Shown in pieces: positions 53,059 to 61,414 of a stretch of DNA of 64,000 nucleotides. The notes under the pieces are model-generated. The model was given only the letters and a program-made list of their open reading frames with translations. It was not told the origin of the DNA and made no database searches. The translations under genes were made by a program, and so were the position numbers. This DNA is from Pontibacter virosus (GTDB taxonomy: Bacteria > Bacteroidota > Bacteroidia > Cytophagales > Hymenobacteraceae), in contig NZ_QEKI01000004.1 in NCBI RefSeq assembly GCF_003096355.1, forward strand, positions 62,001 to 126,000. Reading direction: 5' to 3'. How positions within the stretch are numbered: position 1 is the stretch's first letter; each line of letters opens with the position of its first letter.

Positions 53059-54558
53059 ATGAAAAAGAGATATCTCACTTACATGGCATGCCTCGTACTG
53101 GGTTTGCCCCTATTGAGCTCCTGCGAAGACGACTTTCTGGATGTAGACCCGAAGGGCACCATACTGGAGTCTAACTACTATAAGAACCCGGAAGAAGCCT
53201 ATGCTGGTCTGGTGGCTGCTTACGATCCGCTTGGCTGGCAGGCTAGTAACACTTACCACAACTTCGGGGCAGTAAATGCTGCATCAGACGACGCTCACGC
53301 CGGCGGTGGCGGTCCATCGGACATGAACACATGGCAGGTATGGAACAGATTCACGCTGAACCCGGCCATTGGCCCACAGGAAGAGTACTGGAACCGAAAC
53401 TTCAGAGGCGTGTCACGCGCCAATACGATCCTATCTAAAGTGGAGGCCGGTGTGCCAGGTATGTCGGAAGCCATGACGGCACGGTTTATTGCGGAGGCAA
53501 AATTCCTGCGTGCTTATTATTACTTCGACTTAGTACGCCTGTTCCGCGACGTGCCTTTGTTTACGGCTCCACTAGAAACAGCAGAACTATTTAACCAGGT
53601 ACAGTCTACGCCAGAGCAGGTATACGCTCAAATTGAAAAAGACCTGACAGAGGCTATCCCGAACTTACCGAACACAGTGCCTGCCTCGACAGAAGGTGGT
53701 CGTGTAACGCAGGGTGCTGGCAAGGCGCTTTTGGGCAAAGTATACCTCTATCAGAAAAAATGGGCCGACGCCGCCACGCAGTTGGCTGATGTAAACGGCA
53801 CGCCAGGGGGCACCAGCATGTATGGCTACAGACTGCTGCAAGATTACGGCGCCATTTTCAGCCCAGCCAACAAATTCAACAGCGAAAATATTTTTGAGAT
53901 CGTGCATACCTCACTGGGCAATGCAGGCTGGGGAACCTGGCCGAACTTCGATGGCAACATTGCGGTGCTTATGTTCGGACCACGCGGCTACTCTGGCCCA
54001 ACTTACGAGGCAGGCTGGGGCTTTAACCCACTCACCACAGACCTGGTGAACGCCCTGACAGGTGACCCGCGCTACGAGCACACCGTGCTGGACATCAAGA
54101 GCATACCTGGCGCCACGTACGAGCCAAGCTTCGACGACACTGGCTATTTTGTAAAGAAGTATGCTCCAACAACCGAATGGCTGAGCACCGGAGGCGGCGA
54201 CATCATCCTGAACTACCCGAACAACTACATCGAGATCCGCCTGGCGGACACCTACCTGATGGAAGCCGAGGCGCTGGTACAGGCTGGTGGCAATAGCACC
54301 AGAGCAGGTGAATTGCTCAATGCAGTTCGTGCCCGTGTGGGACTTGCCGCTGTAGCCCCTACGCTGGAGAACATCTACCGGGAGCGCCGTCTGGAACTGG
54401 CTACCGAAGGCCACCGCTTCTACGACCTGGTGCGCACAGGCAGAGCGGCCACTGTTTTAGGACCAATGGGCTTTGTGGCGGGTAAGCACGAGGTGTTGCC
54501 GATTCCGCAGAACGAGTTGATCAACACCAAGCTGGTGCAGAACCCCGAGTATAGATAA
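53059..54558 (+). CDS. susD: SusD/RagB-family outer-membrane lipoprotein
   Basis: The product is 499 aa. The lipobox is LLSSCEDD with Cys22. Then come DDFLDVDPKGTI and the TPR-like helical core (RFIAEAKFLRAYYYFDLVRLFRDVPLFT, AGKALLGKVYLYQKKWADAA). The C-terminal block has ADTYLMEAEALVQAGG, ERRLELATEGHRFYDLVRTG and IPQNELINTKLVQNPEY, which are SusD hallmarks. It captures glycans at the surface and acts as a lid on SusC, encoded immediately upstream. Confidence 0.97.
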   Translation: MKKRYLTYMACLVLGLPLLSSCEDDFLDVDPKGTILESNYYKNPEEAYAGLVAAYDPLGWQASNTYHNFGAVNAASDDAHAGGGGPSDMNTWQVWNRFTLNPAIGPQEEYWNRNFRGVSRANTILSKVEAGVPGMSEAMTARFIAEAKFLRAYYYFDLVRLFRDVPLFTAPLETAELFNQVQSTPEQVYAQIEKDLTEAIPNLPNTVPASTEGGRVTQGAGKALLGKVYLYQKKWADAATQLADVNGTPGGTSMYGYRLLQDYGAIFSPANKFNSENIFEIVHTSLGNAGWGTWPNFDGNIAVLMFGPRGYSGPTYEAGWGFNPLTTDLVNALTGDPRYEHTVLDIKSIPGATYEPSFDDTGYFVKKYAPTTEWLSTGGGDIILNYPNNYIEIRLADTYLMEAEALVQAGGNSTRAGELLNAVRARVGLAAVAPTLENIYRERRLELATEGHRFYDLVRTGRAATVLGPMGFVAGKHEVLPIPQNELINTKLVQNPEYR

Positions 54559-54585
54559 TAGTCAGCTACTAAAAAGCAAAACATC

Positions 54586-56019
54586 ATGAAATATACGAAG
54601 ATCATAACAGGCCTTTGCTTTTACCTGGCAATTGCACTGACGGCGGTAAGCCATACGGCCTGTACGCCAGATGAAATAGAAGGTGGTCTGGCACCGGCAC
54701 CAAAATCAGAGATGGTGCAGTTCACCGCCACCCCGACAGCAGACAACCCGAACATCATTACGTTTACGAACACTACTCCCGGTGCTTTCAGATCGATTTG
54801 GGATTTTGGCAACGGCAGCTCAGCGGAAGGTAATCAGGTAAGCGGGTCGTTCCCTGTGGAAGGCAGCTATACCGTAAAGCTGACGATTATCACGAATGGT
54901 GGCTTTGCATCCAACACACAAACCATCAACATCGCCCAGACTAACGTGAGCATGCTAGACCGCGAGGACTACAATACGCTGACAGGTGGAGGAGCCTCCA
55001 ATGCCGATGGCAAAACCTGGGTGATCGACCGTACCCAACCGGGGCACATGGGGGTAGGACCTGCTGAGGAAACCTCTCCTATCTGGTGGTCAGCGCCGCC
55101 GAACGACAAAGCATCTGAGGGTCTGTATGACGACGAGATGACCTTTAACCTGAATGGCTTTGCCTATACCTACCAAAACAATGGCAACACCTTTGTGAAC
55201 GGTGCAAACGCCGCAGGGCTGGGTGGCGCTGTGCAGGGTGCCGACTATACCTTGTCGCATACCCCGCCGGCCAACATGACCTGGAGCATTTCAGATGAAG
55301 GCGGCAAGAAATTCCTGGTGCTTTCGAACAATGGCTTCATCGGTTACTACACCGGCGTGTCGCGTTACGAAATTTTGAAACTCACCGAGAACGAGCTATA
55401 CCTAAAAGCTGGTGACGGCGCCAATGCTGCCAATGCCTGGTGGTTGCGCCTGGTGCCAAAAGGCTACGAGCATCCGGTAAAGCCACGCGAGCTTAAGATG
55501 GAGAATATGTTCGACAGCTTTGACGGGAATGGCAATATGGTCTGGAAGAAAGATCAGCTGACCTTTAACGAGAGCTACGACAACCCGGCCCCGCTCCCGA
55601 TCAACACCTCCCCTAAGGTAGCCATGTACATCAAGCAGGAAGGAGAGCCTTATGCATTTGCCAACCTGTTTGCAGACTATGCCTACAACTTTGACCTGAC
55701 GACACGCAATGTATTTAAGCTGAAAGTATTCATGCCAGGCTACAACGACTTCACCACAATGGCTGGGTATGACTGGGCGATCAAGACTATGCTGAAGCAG
55801 GTATCAGTGAAGTTGCAGGACGGCACTTTGGGTGCACCTTGGGAAACGCAGGTAGAGATCAAAAAGGAAGTAACCCAGCTGGATAAGTGGGTGGAGTTGA
55901 CTTTTGACTTCTCGCCATACGCTAACAGAAAAGACCTGAACAGGATCGTGATACAGATTGGCGGTGAGGGCCACTTCATACCAGGCATCTTCTTCATTGA
56001 TGACTTTAGGTTAGAATAG
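54586..56019 (+). CDS. PKD-domain surface lipoprotein of the PUL (SusE/SusF position)
   Basis: The product is 477 aa. An N-terminal lipoprotein signal has its Cys in SHTACTPDE. A PKD domain (about 40-125, with FTNTTPGAFRSIWDFGNGSSAEG) leads. A middle region is rich in Trp and Gly (WVIDRTQPGHMGVG, PIWWSAPPND). The last 160 residues look like a beta-sandwich carbohydrate-binding module (MENMFDSFDGNGN … HFIPGIFFIDDFRLE). It lies 27 bp after susD and before a terminator, the place of SusE/SusF-type glycan-binding proteins. It probably binds beta-glucan; no catalytic motif was seen. Confidence 0.85.
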   Translation: MKYTKIITGLCFYLAIALTAVSHTACTPDEIEGGLAPAPKSEMVQFTATPTADNPNIITFTNTTPGAFRSIWDFGNGSSAEGNQVSGSFPVEGSYTVKLTIITNGGFASNTQTINIAQTNVSMLDREDYNTLTGGGASNADGKTWVIDRTQPGHMGVGPAEETSPIWWSAPPNDKASEGLYDDEMTFNLNGFAYTYQNNGNTFVNGANAAGLGGAVQGADYTLSHTPPANMTWSISDEGGKKFLVLSNNGFIGYYTGVSRYEILKLTENELYLKAGDGANAANAWWLRLVPKGYEHPVKPRELKMENMFDSFDGNGNMVWKKDQLTFNESYDNPAPLPINTSPKVAMYIKQEGEPYAFANLFADYAYNFDLTTRNVFKLKVFMPGYNDFTTMAGYDWAIKTMLKQVSVKLQDGTLGAPWETQVEIKKEVTQLDKWVELTFDFSPYANRKDLNRIVIQIGGEGHFIPGIFFIDDFRLE

Positions 56020-56033
56020 TAGTAGTGATGTTT

Positions 56034-56072
56034 AAAAGCAGCCAGTGATCGCTGTTTCACTGGCTGACTTTT
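56034..56072 (+). terminator. terminator between the SusCD unit and the enzymes
   Basis: CAGCCAGTGA (56039-56048) pairs exactly with TCACTGGCTG (56057-56066), flanked by AAAA and CTTTTAA. It splits the PUL into transporter and enzyme parts, perhaps tuning their ratio. Confidence 0.75.
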
Positions 56073-56161
56073 AACACTACGCCCCTAACCGCATCCTACC
56101 TACCCCATGCATTGGCCTCCCTGGGAGCAGCCAAATACTTTACACTTACACTATTATACCC

Positions 56162-57016
56162 ATGCATGCATTAATAGCAGCCATTGCCTGCTTCCTTTCT
56201 TTTACGATGTGCTCGTGCTCATCCTCCAAAGAGGAACCGCAGCCATTTATTTCGCAACCCAAAGCACCCCAGGACCTGAACTGGCAATTTGAAAGCACTC
56301 CTGTCTGGTCCGATGAGTTTGACTATACAGGCAAGCCTAACCCAGAAAAGTGGGGCTATGATATAGGCGGTACAGGTTGGGGCAATAACGAACTACAGTA
56401 CTATACCGACCGCCTCAGCAATGCAAGTGTTGAAAATGGCATTTTAAAAATCACGGCCCTAAAAGAGACCACAGAAAACCGGGAGTACTCCTCTGCCCGA
56501 CTGGTTACCAAAAACAAAGGCGACTTTCTGTACGGCAGGTTCGAGTTCAAGGCCAAGCTCCCGACCGGACGAGGTACCTGGCCTGCCATCTGGATGCTGC
56601 CAACGGACTGGGCTTATGGCGGCTGGCCAAAATCCGGTGAGATAGACGTGATGGAGCACGTGGGATACGACCAGAACAATGTGCACATTACCGTTCACAC
56701 AGAGGCTTACAACCACAGCAAAAACACCCAGAAAGGGAAAAGCAAAATAATAGAAACAGCCAGTACAGACTTTCACCTTTACCGTGTGGACTGGACGCCT
56801 TACGCTATCAGAGGCTACATTGACAACATACCTGTGTTTGAGTTCATCAATGAGGGCAAGGGCGCTGATTACTGGCCATTTGACAAGCGCTTCCACCTGC
56901 TTATGAACATAGCCGTGGGCGGTAACTGGGGCGGTGCACAGGGCGTGGACCCAAGTGTATACCCACAGACCATGGAAGTAGACTATGTACGTGTTTACAA
57001 GATGATCACGAAATAA
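56162..57016 (+). CDS. GH16 family endo-beta-glucanase lipoprotein (laminarinase-like)
   Basis: The product is 284 aa. A short lipoprotein signal ends at FTMCSCSSSK. The catalytic motif GEIDVMEH gives nucleophile E160 and acid/base E165 with D162 between. The family frame is clear: VWSDEFDYTGKPNPEKW, NNELQYYT, LPTGRGTWPAIWMLP, and at the end NIAVGGNWGG and VDYVRVYK. GH16 enzymes of this type cut beta-1,3 or mixed beta-1,3/1,4-glucans inside the chain. It is first of the three glycosidases after the SusCD unit and 79 bp before the GH30 gene. Confidence 0.95.
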   Translation: MHALIAAIACFLSFTMCSCSSSKEEPQPFISQPKAPQDLNWQFESTPVWSDEFDYTGKPNPEKWGYDIGGTGWGNNELQYYTDRLSNASVENGILKITALKETTENREYSSARLVTKNKGDFLYGRFEFKAKLPTGRGTWPAIWMLPTDWAYGGWPKSGEIDVMEHVGYDQNNVHITVHTEAYNHSKNTQKGKSKIIETASTDFHLYRVDWTPYAIRGYIDNIPVFEFINEGKGADYWPFDKRFHLLMNIAVGGNWGGAQGVDPSVYPQTMEVDYVRVYKMITK

Positions 57017-57095
57017 ACGACTAGTCATCTATACCTGCAGCTTGCATTCAAAAGATCCGGCTATACCTGCAAGACAACAAATCAACGCTTTGTTC

Positions 57096-58541
57096 ATGAA
57101 ACACTTTGCCATAAAAAGCTTCCTGCTCATGTTGCTTATGCCCCTGCTGGTCTCCTGCAAAAAGGAAGTAGCACAGGCGGAACATGAAGGCGATTTAGCA
57201 GAAAAAACCGAAGCCGGCAAAGTTGATTTGTGGCTAACAGACCCTGCCAATGCGGTACTGTTCAAGCAACAGAGCACGCAGCTTATTTTCGGAGAAACGG
57301 CTAATCAGCACCCTAACATTACGGTGGATACCTCAGAGACTTTCCAGACAATGGATGGCTTTGGCTATACCTTGACCGGTGGCAGCGCCATGTTGCTGAA
57401 CAGGATGTCGGCCGCAGACAGAACCAAGCTACTCCAGGAGCTCTTTTCGACGGAGGGTACTGGTATTGGCGTGAACTACCTGCGGCTCAGTATCGGCGCT
57501 TCTGACCTGAGCAATTCTGTATTCTCTTACAATGATCTGCCTGCCGGACAAACTGACCCCAACATGAACAAGTTTGACCTGGGCCCGGACCGTGCCGACC
57601 TTATACCTGTGCTGAAGGAAATTCTGGCGATCAACCCCGATATTAAGCTGATGGGCTCCCCCTGGTCCCCCCCTACCTGGATGAAGACCAACAACGGCTC
57701 CATTGGCGGTAGTCTGAAGCCGGAGTTTTACGATGCGTATGCCAGGTATTTTGTCAGGTATGTGCAGGAGATGGCTGCTGAAGGCATTCGGATTGACGCC
57801 ATCACAATACAAAATGAGCCGCTGCACCCCGGCAACAACCCGAGTTTGCTGATGCTGGCACCTGAGCAGGCGCAATTTATCAAGCAAAGCCTCGGCCCTG
57901 CTTTCAGGACTGCTGGAATCAACACGAAGATCATCATTTACGACCACAATGCCGACCGTGTCGACTACCCGATCAGCATCCTCAACGACCCGGAGGCCAG
58001 GCAGTACATTGACGGATCGGCCTTCCACCTGTATGGCGGCAGCATCGATGCGCTGAGCCAGGTATACGAGGCACACCCTGACAAAAACCTGTACTTCACA
58101 GAGCAGTGGGTGGGTGCACCGGGCAACCTGGCCGGCGACCTACACTGGCATACCAAAAACCTAATCATAGGCGCGACACGCAACTGGTGCAAAACGGTGT
58201 TGGAGTGGAATCTGGCAGCTGATGCAAATCAGGATCCGCATACCGAAGGTGGCTGCACTGAATGCCTCGGTGCCATCACCATTGACAACAAAGGTATAAC
58301 CCGCAACCCAGCTTACTACGTGGTGGCGCATGCAGCTAAGTTTGTGCGGGATGGTTCTGTGCGTGTCGCCTCCAACTTACCTTCCGCTTTGCCTAATGTA
58401 GCTTTCAGAAGTCCAAGTGGTCAAAAGGTACTTATCGTGCTGAACGATGGTCAAACCACTATGACTTTCAACATCCAGTTCAACGGAAAATCAGTTACCA
58501 CCAGCCTCGCAAGAGGGGCAGTAGGCACTTATGTATGGTAA
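57096..58541 (+). CDS. GH30 family glycoside hydrolase lipoprotein (beta-1,6-glucanase-like)
   Basis: The product is 481 aa from the ATG at 57096 (MKHFAIKSFLLMLLMPLLVSC, lipobox Cys21); the longer frame from a TTG at 57042 is rejected. Acid/base E241 lies in ITIQNEPLHPGNN and nucleophile E336 in LYFTEQWVG. FQTMDGFGYTLTGGSAMLL, LRLSIGASDLS and GSPWSPPTWMKTNN are typical GH30 blocks. The family includes glucosylceramidases and beta-1,6-glucanases. With GH16 and GH3 beside it, removal of beta-1,6 branches from laminarin-type glucan is the likely role. Confidence 0.94.
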   Translation: MKHFAIKSFLLMLLMPLLVSCKKEVAQAEHEGDLAEKTEAGKVDLWLTDPANAVLFKQQSTQLIFGETANQHPNITVDTSETFQTMDGFGYTLTGGSAMLLNRMSAADRTKLLQELFSTEGTGIGVNYLRLSIGASDLSNSVFSYNDLPAGQTDPNMNKFDLGPDRADLIPVLKEILAINPDIKLMGSPWSPPTWMKTNNGSIGGSLKPEFYDAYARYFVRYVQEMAAEGIRIDAITIQNEPLHPGNNPSLLMLAPEQAQFIKQSLGPAFRTAGINTKIIIYDHNADRVDYPISILNDPEARQYIDGSAFHLYGGSIDALSQVYEAHPDKNLYFTEQWVGAPGNLAGDLHWHTKNLIIGATRNWCKTVLEWNLAADANQDPHTEGGCTECLGAITIDNKGITRNPAYYVVAHAAKFVRDGSVRVASNLPSALPNVAFRSPSGQKVLIVLNDGQTTMTFNIQFNGKSVTTSLARGAVGTYVW

Positions 58542-58769
58542 AGCATCGCTCAAAAACAGTCCGGAATTGGAAACCCGCCAGCACGAACAAAACGAATCAC
58601 TTTTGCTCTTTCCCGCAAGGGTCCAAAGTGAAATCTAAATCGCCGAAACGAGTTGAATTACAGCCCAACCAAAAGTTAGAGGAAGAAACAGCACCAATCG
58701 CATAGCCTGAGTACAAGCCGTGCGACAAACCCAAACGTCCATTAAAATACGCTTACAAAAAGACACAGC

Positions 58770-61148
58770 ATGAAAGTAAAGAACATGACACTGACAGCTT
58801 TTGCAGCTTGCTTGCTGCTGGCTTGCCAGACACCAAAGCCAGCCGCTGAGTCCGCTGAGACCACGACCACAAGCGTGCAGGCAGCTCCGCCGCTATCCGA
58901 GACAGACCGGAAGATCGAAGACATGCTCAGTAAGATGACACTGGAGGAGAAAGTAGGTCAGATGGCCCAGATTACGCTGGATGTGGTGGGCAAAGGAGAA
59001 AACAGGTTCAGCAGTTTCGAGCCGTTTGAGCTGGATATGGCAGAGCTGCGCAAAGCATTGGTTGACTACAAAATAGGCTCGATCCTGAACACGGCCAACA
59101 ACCGCGCCCGCACGCCGGAGCAGTGGTATGCTGTCATCAGCCAGATACAGGACATGGCCATCAATCAGACCCGCATGAAGATTCCGGTGATCTACGGGGT
59201 GGATCAGATCCATGGGGCAACCTACACAGCGGGCGGCACCATGTTCCCGCAACAGATCGGACAGGCAGCAAGCCGCAACCGCGAACTCGTGCGTCGTGGT
59301 GCTGAGATAACTGCTTACGAAACACGTGCCAGTTCCATTCCCTGGAACTTCTCCCCTGTGCTGGACCTTGGCCCCGACCCACGCTTCTCTCGCCAGTTCG
59401 AGACCTTTGGCGAAGATCCTTACCTGATCACTGAACTCGGTCTGGAAATGATCAAAGGCTACGAAGGTGAGCATAACGATATCGGGCACCACGAGCATGT
59501 GGCCTCTTGTATGAAGCACTTCCTGGGCTATCAGGTACCGACTTCCGGCAAAGACCGCACCCCGACTTATATATCTGAGGAGGCACTGCGTGAATACCAC
59601 CTACCGCCATTCAAGGCTGCGATTGAAGCAGGTTCCCAAACGATCATGATCAACTCAGGCATTATCAACGGCGTGCCCGTGCACTCCAATCCCGACATCC
59701 TGACGAAGCTGCTGAAAGAAGAACTTGGCTTTAAAGGGTTAGTAGTTACAGACTGGGGCGATATTGAGTACCTGCATACCCGCGACAAAGTAGCCCCGAC
59801 TATGAAGGATGCTATCGCAATGGCCATCAATGCCGGTGTGGATATGTCGATGATCGCCTACCAGTATGAGCCGTTCTGCGAGGGCTTGGTAGAACTTGTG
59901 AAAGAAGGTAGAGTAAAGCAGGAGCGCATAGATGATGCCGTGCGCCGCATTCTGCGTGTGAAGCACAACCTGAACCTGTTCGAAAAACCGACCACCAACC
60001 CGAAGGATTATCCGAAATTCGGCAGCAAGGAGTTTGAAGAAGCCGCTTACCAAATGGCTGCTGAGTCAATTACTTTGCTCAAGAACGAGAACAACGTGCT
60101 GCCGCTTCGCAAGAACATGAAAGTGTTTGTCACGGGTCCGAACGCCAACAGTATGCGCACCCTGAACGGCGCCTGGACTTATTCGTGGCAGGGCGAAAAA
60201 GTGGAAGAGTTTGCCGGCAGGTATAACACCATTGTGGAAGCGCTGCAAAACGAAGTCGGGAAAGCCAATGTGACCTTTGTACCGGGCGTGAGCTATAAAA
60301 TGGATGGCTTCTACTACGAAGAATATGCTGACAAAATGGAGCAGGCTGTTGCCGCCGCCAAAAAGGCTGACGTGATTATTCTAGCCCTTGGTGAAAACAC
60401 CTCTACCGAAACGCCAGGCAACATCAACGATATCTACATTTCAGAAATACAAACTGAGTTAGCCAAGAAGATGGCCCAGACAGGCAAGCCGGTGATCCTG
60501 GTGCTGAACGAAGGTCGTCCACGTGTAATCAGCAAATTTGAGCAGCAAATGCAGGGCATCGTACAAATCTACCAGCCAGGCAATTTCGGTGGCGACGCCC
60601 TAGCCGATGTGCTGTTTGGTGACGTGAACCCTTCGGGCAAGTTGCCATACAACTACCCACGCTACCCCAATGCACTGGTGCCTTACATCCATAAGCCATC
60701 GGCGGAGCAGCGCAAGGCAGAAGGTGTGTACAACTACGAAGCCGATTACAACCCACAGTATGAATTTGGTCATGGCTTGAGCTATACCACTTTTAAGTAT
60801 GAGAGCCTGACGCTGAAAGAGAGCATCAAGATAGGCGAGCCGATTGAGGTAAGCATCAAAGTGACCAATACAGGCAAACGCGAAGGAAAAGAATCAGTGC
60901 ACCTCTATACCTCCGACCTGTATGCTTCAGGTATAACGCCAGACGTGAAACGCCTGCGCCGCTTCGAGAAAATCAATTTGAAGCCACAGGAGAGCAAAAC
61001 CCTCACCTTTACGCTCACCGCTGACGACCTAAGCTACACCAACCGGGACGGAAAAAAGGTAACGGAAGCCGGCGAGTTTGAGGTGCGTATCGGCGATCTG
61101 GTGAAGAAGTTTACGCTATTGGATCCCGATGCCAGAGTATCCAACTAA
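58770..61148 (+). CDS. bglX: GH3 family beta-glucosidase lipoprotein
   Basis: The product is 792 aa, with lipobox LLLAC (Cys19). The N-terminal TIM-barrel domain has IPVIYGVDQIHG, GPDPRFSRQFETFGEDP, CMKHFLGY and nucleophile D328 in GLVVTDWG. The second domain has ESITLLKNENNVLPL and ILALGENTSTETPGN, and a fibronectin-type III domain closes the protein (YEFGHGLSYTTF … FEVRIGD). It releases glucose from beta-linked oligosaccharides, probably in the periplasm or at the outer-membrane inner face. The gene is last in the locus and ends at a terminator. Naming it bglX is by resemblance. Confidence 0.94.
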   Translation: MKVKNMTLTAFAACLLLACQTPKPAAESAETTTTSVQAAPPLSETDRKIEDMLSKMTLEEKVGQMAQITLDVVGKGENRFSSFEPFELDMAELRKALVDYKIGSILNTANNRARTPEQWYAVISQIQDMAINQTRMKIPVIYGVDQIHGATYTAGGTMFPQQIGQAASRNRELVRRGAEITAYETRASSIPWNFSPVLDLGPDPRFSRQFETFGEDPYLITELGLEMIKGYEGEHNDIGHHEHVASCMKHFLGYQVPTSGKDRTPTYISEEALREYHLPPFKAAIEAGSQTIMINSGIINGVPVHSNPDILTKLLKEELGFKGLVVTDWGDIEYLHTRDKVAPTMKDAIAMAINAGVDMSMIAYQYEPFCEGLVELVKEGRVKQERIDDAVRRILRVKHNLNLFEKPTTNPKDYPKFGSKEFEEAAYQMAAESITLLKNENNVLPLRKNMKVFVTGPNANSMRTLNGAWTYSWQGEKVEEFAGRYNTIVEALQNEVGKANVTFVPGVSYKMDGFYYEEYADKMEQAVAAAKKADVIILALGENTSTETPGNINDIYISEIQTELAKKMAQTGKPVILVLNEGRPRVISKFEQQMQGIVQIYQPGNFGGDALADVLFGDVNPSGKLPYNYPRYPNALVPYIHKPSAEQRKAEGVYNYEADYNPQYEFGHGLSYTTFKYESLTLKESIKIGEPIEVSIKVTNTGKREGKESVHLYTSDLYASGITPDVKRLRRFEKINLKPQESKTLTFTLTADDLSYTNRDGKKVTEAGEFEVRIGDLVKKFTLLDPDARVSN

Positions 61149-61196
61149 GGCTAACACGCTAAAGATATAGATTAATTTTAGTGAGTATATTGATAA

Positions 61197-61233
61197 AAGA
61201 AAGCGCCTGGTTCTGCCGGGCGCTCTCTTTTTT
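61197..61233 (+). terminator. terminator at the end of the PUL
   Basis: AGCGCC pairs with GGCGCT (with weaker AAAG/CTTT flanks) and is followed by TCTTTTTT. It lies 50 bases after the GH3 stop. Confidence 0.8.
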
Positions 61234-61414
61234 GTATAGGTATACTGTTTGCTGAATTAAGAATACCTTCTCGTTTTGAACATACTTAAGACATGAATCG
61301 AAAATCGTAGCGCTGGGAATTCTGAATTAGCGTAAGAGCTACCTTTAATCCAGATTCCTCATTGCGATCAAAATGAAAGTAAGAGTTCAATCTTTTTAGG
61401 TATAAAACTGCCGC

